64,000 bases of DNA from Bacteroidales bacterium UBA1797 (GTDB taxonomy: Bacteria > Bacteroidota > Bacteroidia > Bacteroidales > VadinHA17): the NCBI GenBank assembly GCA_002319885.1, contig DCFT01000133.1:22796-86795 (forward strand), in the 5' to 3' direction. The notes beneath the pieces were generated by a model, which saw only the letters and a program-made list of their open reading frames with translations, did not search any database and was not told where the DNA came from. Position 1 is the first letter of the stretch. Every line of letters begins with the position of its first letter. A program made the translations under genes and the position numbers. Below are positions 33,824 to 42,009 of the stretch, in pieces.

Positions 33824-34765
33824 ATGGCCAAAATAAAAATTCCAGGTAATTCAGAAATAAAGAGTATTGATGGGAACCCAAAAACCCCTGACAATGAGAC
33901 TGATAATTCAAAAAATGAGATATTAACTGATAGAGATTCAGCATTGTCTGAAAAAAAGGATGTTATATACATACTTAATCTGGAAAAACTATTGGTTGAA
34001 AAGGAAAAGCAAATCGATAGTTTGCTGCTATCAGAATCAGAACTGAAACTTAAAAATGAACAACTCCTTACAGCAATTACCGAAAAAGACAATTTTTTTA
34101 CAATAATTGCGCATGATCTTCGAAATCCACTTCATGCACTCAAAGGATTTATTCAGATCTTATACGAGGAATTTGATTCCCTCTCTGTGAGTGAGATAAA
34201 AGAGATTACGCTGCATATTAAAAACTCCACGACTAATTTTTCCGATCTACTGGAAAATCTGATGATTTGGTCACGAGTTCAAAGAAGATTAGCACACTTT
34301 AATTATGGAGTAATTAATTTACAACCGGTAATTAAAGAAAGTATATCCTTAATTTCAGAATCAGCTCTGAATAAGGGAATTGAACTAACTTATAAAGTTC
34401 CTGATAACCTGACAGTTTTTGCAGATGTTAATATGCTGCTTACAATTTTGCGGAATCTCATTTCTAATGCATTGAAATTCACACCACAGGGGGGAAAGAT
34501 ATTAGTGTCGGCCCGAAATTCAGATGAAGAGAAAGTAGAGATTTCTGTCAGCGACACAGGTATCGGAATGAGTCGTGCTATGATCAGAAACCTTTTTAAA
34601 CTTGATCAGGGAACAAACAGAAACGGTTCAGAAGGTGAACCTGGCACGGGACTGGGATTGATCATATGCAGGGATTTCATTGAAAATCTAAATGGTAGAA
34701 TATGGGTCGAGAGCAAGGAGCAGAAAGGAAGTATCTTTTATTTCACATTACCAATGAATAATTAA
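33824..34765 (+). CDS. Soluble sensor histidine kinase
   Basis: This 313-aa kinase has a polar N-terminal tail (1-45) and a coiled coil (about 50-88). The HisKA domain has FFTIIAHDLRNPLHALKGF (His97), and the HATPase domain carries the N box (ILRNLISNALKFTPQGG), DTGIGMS and GTGLGLIICRDF. No sensor domain or membrane segment is present, so it likely takes its signal from a partner protein. The next gene starts 3 bases after its stop and encodes a protein with an N-terminal receiver, its likely target. It heads a three-gene operon. Confidence 0.93.
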   Translation: MAKIKIPGNSEIKSIDGNPKTPDNETDNSKNEILTDRDSALSEKKDVIYILNLEKLLVEKEKQIDSLLLSESELKLKNEQLLTAITEKDNFFTIIAHDLRNPLHALKGFIQILYEEFDSLSVSEIKEITLHIKNSTTNFSDLLENLMIWSRVQRRLAHFNYGVINLQPVIKESISLISESALNKGIELTYKVPDNLTVFADVNMLLTILRNLISNALKFTPQGGKILVSARNSDEEKVEISVSDTGIGMSRAMIRNLFKLDQGTNRNGSEGEPGTGLGLIICRDFIENLNGRIWVESKEQKGSIFYFTLPMNN

Positions 34766-34768
34766 AAA

Positions 34769-36760
34769 GTGGATCAGCAAAATCTTAAGACATCAACAAA
34801 TCAAACATCTTCGGATCAACTTCCAAACCTTCTGATAGTAGATGATTACAAGGAAAATCTATTCCTGCTGGAATCTCTTATAAAAAAGATAAAAGTTAAC
34901 CTTATTATCGCTAATTCCGGCGAGGAAGCTCTCAATAAAACCAATGGAGTTGAGTTAGCCCTGGCAATTATCGATGTAAGAATGCCCGTAATGAATGGCT
35001 ACGAACTTGCAATGAAAATGAATGAACGATCGGCTGATAAAATTCCGGTCATTTTTCTTACAGCCAGTCATTTCAATGAGGTGGAAATGTTTAAGGGTTA
35101 CGGTTTTGGCGCCGTTGATTACATTTTCAAACCGATAGATAATAATTTCCTTCTGAGCAAAATCAATGTGTTTCTCGACTTGTACAGTCAGAAACAAATT
35201 ATTATCAGGGAAGCAGGTGTTTTGAAAAAATATGCCAGCGAATTAACTCGTGTAAATTCTGAACTCAGATATGCCAAGGATCAGGCGGAAATTGCTCTCA
35301 GGAAATATTCTGAATTATTCGATCTTGCACCATCGGGTTATATTGCACTCTCTTCTGAAAAAGAAATCCGGGATGTTAATATCAGTGGTTCCATCATACT
35401 TGGGAAGGAACGCACGGCATTGCTTGGAAGTAAGTTTAATCGCTATGTATCAAAGAGCACAGAACAGGCGTTCGAATCATTCTTTCAAAATGTGTTTAAG
35501 AGCAAAAGCAAGGAAACATGTGAGCTGGAGCTCAGTATAAATGGCATGCAGCAAAAGTATGTTCATATTGAAGGGATGCTGATCGGAGATGAAAAACAAT
35601 GCCTTGTGAGTGTCGTGGATATTACACAACGTAAATTCACGGAGCTCACCCTCGAAGTCAGTGAAAAGAAATACAGGACTATGTTAAATGTCTCTCCTGA
35701 CGGTATAATTATAACCGATCTGAAAGGAATCGTTGCAGAAGTTTCTGATATTGGATTAAAAGTATTTGGTGCTGATACAAGGGATGAAATAGTTGGTAAA
35801 AAGCTTTCTCAGTTTGTGCCGGTGGAGGAAAATGATATAATAAAACAGATGATTGAAAATACCATAAAAGAAGGTATTACGCAAAACATCGAGTTAAGAA
35901 TCAAGAGGAAAAACCAAACTCTAATCTCCGGTGAGCTAAGCGCAACACTCATTGAAGGACCCGATGGAACCCCATTATCTCTGATGATCATTATTCGTGA
36001 TATTTCACAACGAAAGAAAGCAGAAACCTTGCAATTGCATGCCGACCGTATGGCAAATCTTGGAGAAATGGCTTCAGGTATTGCTCATGAGATAAATCAG
36101 CCTTTAAATATTATTTCAATGGTACTTGATAAAATTTTGTTTGAGACTGACAGGAGCAAAAATGTGAATGTCGAATTCATTAAGGAAAAGTCAGACAAAA
36201 TATTTGAAAATATACTAAGAATAAGAAATATAATTGATCATATCAGGGCATTCTCAAGAAGTCATGATGATTATGTGCTTACCGGATTTAACATTAACAC
36301 AAGTATTGAGAATGGAGTATCAATGATAACTGAACAATTCAAACATTTAGGTATCATTCTGGACCTTAAGCTTGATAAGCAAATTCCGCATATAGTAGGG
36401 AATACATATAAATTTGAACAGGTTATAGTTAACCTTCTTGCAAATGCAAAGGATGCCGTAATTGAAAAAAAGAACATAGATCCTGCATATGAACAAATGA
36501 TCGTTGGCATAAGCTCATATCAGGAGAACCAGTCAATAATTGTGGAAATCACTGATAATGGAATCGGTATAACTGATGATGATCTGAACAATGTTATATT
36601 ACCTTTCTATACTACAAAAGTCGAAGGGAAGGGAACTGGGCTTGGATTATCGATTTGCTATCAGATAATCAGGGAGATGGGCGGGACCATCGACATAATA
36701 AGCAACAGATCGTCGGGGACCAGAATAAAACTGGATCTGTCAATTCAAAAGAGAAAATAA
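34769..36760 (+). CDS. Receiver-PAS-PAS histidine kinase
   Basis: This 663-aa protein begins with a receiver domain (Asp69 in AIIDVRMPVMNG), then a coiled coil and two PAS domains (about 180-295 and 300-420). The kinase core has GIAHEINQPLNIISMVLDK (His440), an N box (IVNLLANAKDAV), DNGIGI and GKGTGLGLSICYQI. A receiver ahead of the sensor and kinase domains means its kinase is probably gated by phosphorylation from another kinase, most simply the one at 33824. The GTG at 34769, 3 bases after the previous stop, is the start. The NtrC-type regulator follows after 2 bases. This HEINQPL kinase class often pairs with NtrC-type regulators. Confidence 0.92.
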   Translation: MDQQNLKTSTNQTSSDQLPNLLIVDDYKENLFLLESLIKKIKVNLIIANSGEEALNKTNGVELALAIIDVRMPVMNGYELAMKMNERSADKIPVIFLTASHFNEVEMFKGYGFGAVDYIFKPIDNNFLLSKINVFLDLYSQKQIIIREAGVLKKYASELTRVNSELRYAKDQAEIALRKYSELFDLAPSGYIALSSEKEIRDVNISGSIILGKERTALLGSKFNRYVSKSTEQAFESFFQNVFKSKSKETCELELSINGMQQKYVHIEGMLIGDEKQCLVSVVDITQRKFTELTLEVSEKKYRTMLNVSPDGIIITDLKGIVAEVSDIGLKVFGADTRDEIVGKKLSQFVPVEENDIIKQMIENTIKEGITQNIELRIKRKNQTLISGELSATLIEGPDGTPLSLMIIIRDISQRKKAETLQLHADRMANLGEMASGIAHEINQPLNIISMVLDKILFETDRSKNVNVEFIKEKSDKIFENILRIRNIIDHIRAFSRSHDDYVLTGFNINTSIENGVSMITEQFKHLGIILDLKLDKQIPHIVGNTYKFEQVIVNLLANAKDAVIEKKNIDPAYEQMIVGISSYQENQSIIVEITDNGIGITDDDLNNVILPFYTTKVEGKGTGLGLSICYQIIREMGGTIDIISNRSSGTRIKLDLSIQKRK

Positions 36761-36762
36761 TT

Positions 36763-38154
36763 ATGGAAGAAAATGAGAAGATAAAAATTCTGATTCTTGA
36801 TGATGAAAAACAGTTCACAGAAGAATTAAACGGGTTTTTTATTGGTTCAGATTATGAGTCCTTTGAAGCAAATTCTGCTGTGGAAGGATACAAAGTATTA
36901 AGTGAACATAATATTGATCTTCTTATACTCGATGTACGATTGCCAGGTGTGAACGGACTCGATATCCTGAAAGAGGTAAAGCTAAAATATCCCGGTATGG
37001 AGGTCATAATAATATCTGCTCACGGCGATATGGACACTGTGATTAAAGCTATGCGGTTCGGAGCTTTTGATTATTTACGTAAACCGTTCAGATTTATTGA
37101 TATTCAGATTGCTATTGAGCGTACGCAAAAATATCTTCAGATGCACCGGCGGCTGAAAAAGATGGAAGAGAAAAACTCGCTGATCTCAAAAACTCTTGAA
37201 GAAAAGATAGAAAGACAGTTTATTGGGGTCAGTCCTCAGATTCTGAAAGTATTCGACCAGGCTCTTACTGCCGCAGAGTATCCCGATGCTAATGTACTTT
37301 TAACCGGAGAGAGCGGAACAGGAAAAGAGAATATAGCGAGGATCATACATTACTCAGGCACAAGAAAAGATCATCTTTTTTGTGCTGTTAATAGTAGTGC
37401 CATTACGGAGTCGCTGCTTGAGAGCGAGTTTTTTGGACATAAAAAGGGATCTTTTACCGGAGCAATAAATGATAAAATGGGCTTCTTCGAAGTTTGTGAC
37501 CAGGGGACACTTTTTCTCGATGAAATTGCAGACATGCCTTTGAATCTGCAGGCAAAGATTTTAAGGGCTACTGAAGAAAAGGTTATTACCAGGGTAGGAG
37601 ATACTAATCCAATACATACGGATTTCAGAATAATATCAGCAACAAATCATGACATCGACAAGAGGGTAGAGGAAAAAAAGTTCAGACTCGACCTGCTTCA
37701 CAGACTTAATACACTTCATATTCATATTCCGGCGCTGAGAGAAAGACCCCAGGATATCAAACCTCTTCTTACACATTTCATCGGGATGTATGCAACACGG
37801 TTTAATAAACCTAAAATTGAGGTATCAAAGGAAGTCTATAATTCCCTCTTTAAATATGATTTCCCGGGAAACGTCAGGGAATTACGTAATATGGTTGAAA
37901 GAGCTATTATTCTTTGTAAAGGAAACCTTCTGGGAGTGGAAGATTTCCCATTAAAACAACAAAATATATCTTCCCGAGAGAAGGGTATTGACAATGTGAA
38001 TCTGAAAGATAATGAGATACAGATGATACAAAAAGCATTGCAAAGCGTCAGGTACAATCAAAGTGCCGCTGCTGATATCCTTGGAATTACGCGTGATACC
38101 CTTATCCGGAAAATGAAAAAATATAAAATCTATATAAAAAAAGGCGAATCATAA
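36763..38154 (+). CDS. NtrC-family sigma-54-dependent response regulator
   Basis: This 463-aa protein has a receiver domain (Asp57 in LILDVRLPGVNG), a sigma-54 AAA+ domain and a C-terminal Fis-type helix-turn-helix (NQSAAADILGITRDTLIRKM). The AAA+ domain has Walker A GESGTGKE (182-189), the sigma-54-contacting loop GSFTGA (229-234, normally GAFTGA) and DEIADMPLNLQAKILRATEE. It should activate RpoN-dependent promoters once phosphorylated, probably by the kinase encoded 2 bases upstream. The frame is open from 36655, inside the previous gene, but the ATG at 36763 is the natural start. I found no -24/-12 promoter in this window that it could act on. Confidence 0.95.
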   Translation: MEENEKIKILILDDEKQFTEELNGFFIGSDYESFEANSAVEGYKVLSEHNIDLLILDVRLPGVNGLDILKEVKLKYPGMEVIIISAHGDMDTVIKAMRFGAFDYLRKPFRFIDIQIAIERTQKYLQMHRRLKKMEEKNSLISKTLEEKIERQFIGVSPQILKVFDQALTAAEYPDANVLLTGESGTGKENIARIIHYSGTRKDHLFCAVNSSAITESLLESEFFGHKKGSFTGAINDKMGFFEVCDQGTLFLDEIADMPLNLQAKILRATEEKVITRVGDTNPIHTDFRIISATNHDIDKRVEEKKFRLDLLHRLNTLHIHIPALRERPQDIKPLLTHFIGMYATRFNKPKIEVSKEVYNSLFKYDFPGNVRELRNMVERAIILCKGNLLGVEDFPLKQQNISSREKGIDNVNLKDNEIQMIQKALQSVRYNQSAAADILGITRDTLIRKMKKYKIYIKKGES

Positions 38155-38467
38155 ATAACTTTTTTTTTGCATATCAGGAAAAATGACCCTGTCAGGTCGC
38201 CTTCATCATCTAATTTATTGATATTTCAGTGAATGTAAATAATATTTTGTAGTCAAAACACCTACATGATTATTAGATATTTACCTACAACTAAGAACTG
38301 GTAATATGATTAAATTGCAAATACTGAAGAGGATTTTGTTGTTAATTGATTTTGTCTTAAACCTTAGATTGCTGTTAGTCATCTTGCTGAGAAGTAAGTA
38401 AGTTTTTAAGTATTATATAACTATTTATATGATATTTTGTTTAGTAATATAATTAAATTCTTTAGTG
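38155..38467. other. 313-base intergenic region in the signalling island
   Basis: This gap separates the NtrC-type regulator from the large membrane kinase. It is A/T-rich and has no clear terminator or exact TAnnTTTG box. A good -24/-12 (TGGC-N8-TTGC) sigma-54 promoter was looked for and not seen. A 31-codon hydrophobic ORF is at 38306-38401. Confidence 0.5.
38306..38401 (+). CDS. Possible short hydrophobic peptide (31 aa)
   Basis: ATG at 38306 opens a 31-codon frame starting MIKLQILKRILLLIDFVLNL and ending LLVILLRSK. It is strongly hydrophobic and leucine-rich with basic ends, like a small membrane peptide. Nothing but its composition and its place ahead of a membrane kinase gene supports it. 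A/T-rich intergenic DNA readily yields such frames by chance. Confidence 0.2.
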   Translation: MIKLQILKRILLLIDFVLNLRLLLVILLRSK

Positions 38468-41380
38468 ATGGCTCATATTGACACGATGCCGGATATGAAG
38501 AAATCCTTTCCATGGAAACTGGTAGTGGTTTTCATTTTTTTTTCGATAGCTATCATCCTGACAGGAACATACTATTATCTCAAACAAAGGAGCCGGATTT
38601 ATACTGATGAGGAAAATAGTCTTTCTGCGATTGGATCACTAAAAATAAGACAGATTGAAGAATGGCATTCAGAGCGACTTTCAGATGCCGATGTTATCAA
38701 AGATAATTTGCCACTGATAAGAAGTATTGAACAATTCCTGATCCACAAAAACAAGAATTTAAAAACTGAGATTTACGGTTGGATGCATACAGTAAGTTCA
38801 GGGAATGATTATAGTAATGTTCTACTGCTTGATAATAAGCTAAAAGTCAGATTATCGACTATTCAAAATGATTCTGTTGCCGGTGATGCAATTGATGGTG
38901 AACTGAAAGATGTATTAAAAAATCATAATATTATAATTACGGATCTCCATAGATCAAAAATTGTCCCCGCAGTTCATATGGATATCCTTGTTCCACTTAT
39001 TGATTCTGTGATTAAGAAACAGACTCTGGTTGGAATTATTATTCTTAGGATTAATCCGGGAAAGATACTGTTTCCTCTTATCCGGACATGGCCCACGCCG
39101 AGTAAGAGCTCGGAAACACTTTTGATTCGTAGAGATGGTGACAGCGTATTGTTTCTTAATGAATTGAGACACAGGCAAAATACATCATTTAAACTCAGGC
39201 TTCCTTTAAGTGAAACACTTCCCGCATCAATGGCTTTAGAAGGTAAAGTTGGCCTTGCCCAGGGTTTAGATTACAGGAATATTCCGGTTGTGGCCTGGCT
39301 GGCCGATGTACCGGGTTTTCCATGGAAGATGGTGGCAAAAGTTGACAAAGCTGAGATACAGGAGCCATTGAAAAACCAATTCTTTTTTACGATTATAGGG
39401 ACTATCTTATTGATTCTGATAAATGCTTCAATTTTTGGATTCTGGATATGGAATCAACAGGTAAGGGCCTATCGTAATCAACTTAAGGTTGAGAGGGCTA
39501 TCAGGGAATCGGAAGAGAAGTTTGCGACTGCCTTTGAGCTTAGCCCGGTATCGATTACTATCTCTTCGCTGGTTGATAATAAATTCATGGATGTAAATAA
39601 CACGTTTCTTGATGATTTTGAATATACCCGTGATGAGGTAATAGGCCGGACTGCCAGAGAATTGGAGATATGGGACATTGACAAAGAAAGGCAATGGGTT
39701 ATAAATGAGATTGCTGAAAAAGCAAAAATATTCGGCAAGGTAATCAAATACCGGTCGAAGTCGGGCAAACTTATTTACGGACTCTCCTCGATGTCTGTTG
39801 TGCACGTAAATGGACAACCCTGCTTTTTATCTACTTTCGTTAATATTACTGAAAAGATACTGGCTGAACAGGCACAGGCCAGACTATTGCAAATTTTGGA
39901 GTCTAGTCTTAATGAAATCTATGTTTTTGATAATGAAACACTTCTCTTCGAATATGTCAACAAGGGAGCTCTTCGGAACCTTGGTTATTCTATGAATGAG
40001 ATGAAAAGTATGACTCCTTTGGATCTGAAACCGGAATTTACGGATGACTCTTTTCGTAAGGCTATAGAGCCGCTTATACTAAAGCAACAGGAATTAATCG
40101 TTTTCGATACTTTTCATCGTAGATCCGATGGCAGCTTGTACCCGGTAGCTGTTCATCTGCAAATGGTTGAACTTGAAGAACACCCGGTATTTCTTGCTGT
40201 CATCATCGATATAACTGAACGCAGAAAAGTAGAAGCAGAACTGAAACTGCAGAGTGAGATTATGAGTCATATGGCTGAAGCTGTGTATCTTGTCAGAATG
40301 GATGACGGTATTATTGTTTATACTAATTCCAGATTCGAAGAGTTGTTTGGCTATGAATCAGGAGAAATGCTTGGTAAAAACGTTTCAATTGTTAATGCTC
40401 CTACAGTGAAAAATCCCGCCGAAACAGCCAGAGAAATTATGAGCACATTGGCTGATAAAGGTTTCTGGAAAGGAGAAGTCGAAAATATCAGAAAAAATGG
40501 CTCTGTTTTTTGGTCCGAGGCGAGTGTTACAGTTTTTGATCACTCAAAATTCGGGAATGTGTTGGTTTCTGTACATAATGATATATCCGATAGAAAACGG
40601 TCAGAGGTTGAGATCCGTCAGCTTAATCAAGAACTTGAACATAGGGTTGCCCAGAGAACTGAACAACTTGAAGCAGCCAATAAAGAACTTGAGGCATTCA
40701 GCTATTCAGTCTCACACGATCTCAGGGCTCCACTTCGTTCAGTTCATGGCTTTACAAAAATCTTAGTTGAAGATTATACCCAGGCGCTTGATGATGAGGG
40801 TAAAAGAATTTGTGGAGTTATATCTTCAAGTGCTGCACAAATGGGAGAGCTGATCGATGATCTGTTAAATTTTTCAAGAATAGGAAGAAGCAGCATGAAT
40901 CCATCTCTGGTTGAAATGAAAAAGATGACCAGCTCGATCTTCGAGGGAATTTCTTCGCCATCTGAAAAGGAAAGAATTAATCTTAAAATCGGGAAGTTGC
41001 CTAAGGTTCCGGGAGATCTCGCTTTGTTAAGTCAGGTCTGGACCAATCTGATATCAAATGCAATAAAATACTCGTCTAAAAATCTGAATCCGGAGATTAA
41101 GATTGGTTCAAGTATTTCAGAAAAAATGGTCACCTATTATATTCAGGATAATGGTGTGGGTTTTGATATGCAATATTCGCATAAGTTATTTGGAGTTTTT
41201 CAACGACTTCATACTGATGCTGAGTTTGAAGGAAATGGAGTGGGTCTTGCAATTGTGAAGAGAATTGTTCTGAGGCACGGTGGCAAAGTATGGGCAGAAG
41301 GTACGATTGGAAAAGGAGCAACCTTCTATTTCAGCCTACCGAGAGAAGGCAACGGGCTTCTGGCGACAGGAAAATATTAA
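38468..41380 (+). CDS. Membrane PAS sensor histidine kinase
   Basis: This 970-aa kinase has a first membrane segment at about 15-37 and a periplasmic sensor domain of about 265 residues. A second membrane segment lies near 305-327, and three PAS domains start at about 352, 472 and 597. The kinase core contains SYSVSHDLRAPLRSVHGF (His750), an N box (WTNLISNAIKYS) and DNGVGFD with GNGVGLAIVKRIV. The core is of the type found in phytochrome-like kinases. A GTG one codon before the ATG at 38468 is also in frame. A lone receiver gene starts 70 bases downstream and is its likely partner. The periplasmic sensor domain is not recognised. Confidence 0.93.
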   Translation: MAHIDTMPDMKKSFPWKLVVVFIFFSIAIILTGTYYYLKQRSRIYTDEENSLSAIGSLKIRQIEEWHSERLSDADVIKDNLPLIRSIEQFLIHKNKNLKTEIYGWMHTVSSGNDYSNVLLLDNKLKVRLSTIQNDSVAGDAIDGELKDVLKNHNIIITDLHRSKIVPAVHMDILVPLIDSVIKKQTLVGIIILRINPGKILFPLIRTWPTPSKSSETLLIRRDGDSVLFLNELRHRQNTSFKLRLPLSETLPASMALEGKVGLAQGLDYRNIPVVAWLADVPGFPWKMVAKVDKAEIQEPLKNQFFFTIIGTILLILINASIFGFWIWNQQVRAYRNQLKVERAIRESEEKFATAFELSPVSITISSLVDNKFMDVNNTFLDDFEYTRDEVIGRTARELEIWDIDKERQWVINEIAEKAKIFGKVIKYRSKSGKLIYGLSSMSVVHVNGQPCFLSTFVNITEKILAEQAQARLLQILESSLNEIYVFDNETLLFEYVNKGALRNLGYSMNEMKSMTPLDLKPEFTDDSFRKAIEPLILKQQELIVFDTFHRRSDGSLYPVAVHLQMVELEEHPVFLAVIIDITERRKVEAELKLQSEIMSHMAEAVYLVRMDDGIIVYTNSRFEELFGYESGEMLGKNVSIVNAPTVKNPAETAREIMSTLADKGFWKGEVENIRKNGSVFWSEASVTVFDHSKFGNVLVSVHNDISDRKRSEVEIRQLNQELEHRVAQRTEQLEAANKELEAFSYSVSHDLRAPLRSVHGFTKILVEDYTQALDDEGKRICGVISSSAAQMGELIDDLLNFSRIGRSSMNPSLVEMKKMTSSIFEGISSPSEKERINLKIGKLPKVPGDLALLSQVWTNLISNAIKYSSKNLNPEIKIGSSISEKMVTYYIQDNGVGFDMQYSHKLFGVFQRLHTDAEFEGNGVGLAIVKRIVLRHGGKVWAEGTIGKGATFYFSLPREGNGLLATGKY

Positions 41381-41450
41381 ATGAGATACCGGACGCCTGA
41401 TGCCCGACGCCAATACAAAATAGTACTCACATTCTTAATAATAATATATC

Positions 41451-41894
41451 ATGGAAGATTTTAGTGCAGTCGAAATTTTAATAGTGGAAGACAATTCAAA
41501 AGATGCTGAACTTACGCTGCGTGCCTTGAAAAAGAATAACCTGGCAAATCATATTCTGGTAGCAAAGGACGGCGCTGAAGCTCTTGATTTTTTCTTTTGC
41601 AGGGGGAAGTTTGAAATGCGGAGCTTTACTAATCCGCCGAAAGTTGTTCTTTTAGACCTGAAGCTTCCTAAGGTAAACGGGCTGGAGGTTCTTAAAATTA
41701 TTAAGTCCGATAAACGAACTGCTCTTATTCCTGTTGTTGTTGTGACATCATCAAGACAGGAACCTGATATAATGGAAGCTTATAAGCTCGGCGTGAATAG
41801 CTATGTTGTCAAACCGGTTGATTTTGAGCAGTTTGTGAATGCAATGAGTAGCCTGGGATTGTACTGGCTGCTGGTGAACGAACCAATTAAATAG
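41451..41894 (+). CDS. Single-domain response regulator (Rcp1-like)
   Basis: This 147-aa protein is a receiver domain with no output domain. It has VEDN at 12-15, Asp69 in VVLLDLKLPKVNG, the Thr/Ser of VVVTSSRQEP and Lys in YVVKPVDFEQF. The long beta3-alpha3 region and C-terminal helix match the Rcp1/CheY-like receivers that pair with phytochrome-like kinases, and the kinase encoded just upstream has that core. It probably signals by protein contact or relay and not by DNA binding. Confidence 0.93.
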   Translation: MEDFSAVEILIVEDNSKDAELTLRALKKNNLANHILVAKDGAEALDFFFCRGKFEMRSFTNPPKVVLLDLKLPKVNGLEVLKIIKSDKRTALIPVVVVTSSRQEPDIMEAYKLGVNSYVVKPVDFEQFVNAMSSLGLYWLLVNEPIK

Positions 41895-42009
41895 GAAGCA
41901 GAATGATTCTATAAGCTGAAAAGAGGATCAACTGATAGGTCGAAAAGATGACAGGTGAGGTAACAAATTGCTGTTGAATCATATTAAGAACGAATAAACT
42001 ATACATAAT

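Noticed and set aside
38155..38467. Sigma-54 promoter for the membrane kinase
   Set aside because: TGG...TTGC words exist near 38300 but the spacing between GG and GC is 15 bases in place of the required 10.
39428..39817. 129-codon minus-strand open frame, with another of 96 codons in a different antisense frame (39478-39768)
   Set aside because: Both lie inside the membrane kinase gene in antisense. Two overlapping antisense frames of this kind are typical shadows of a real coding region.
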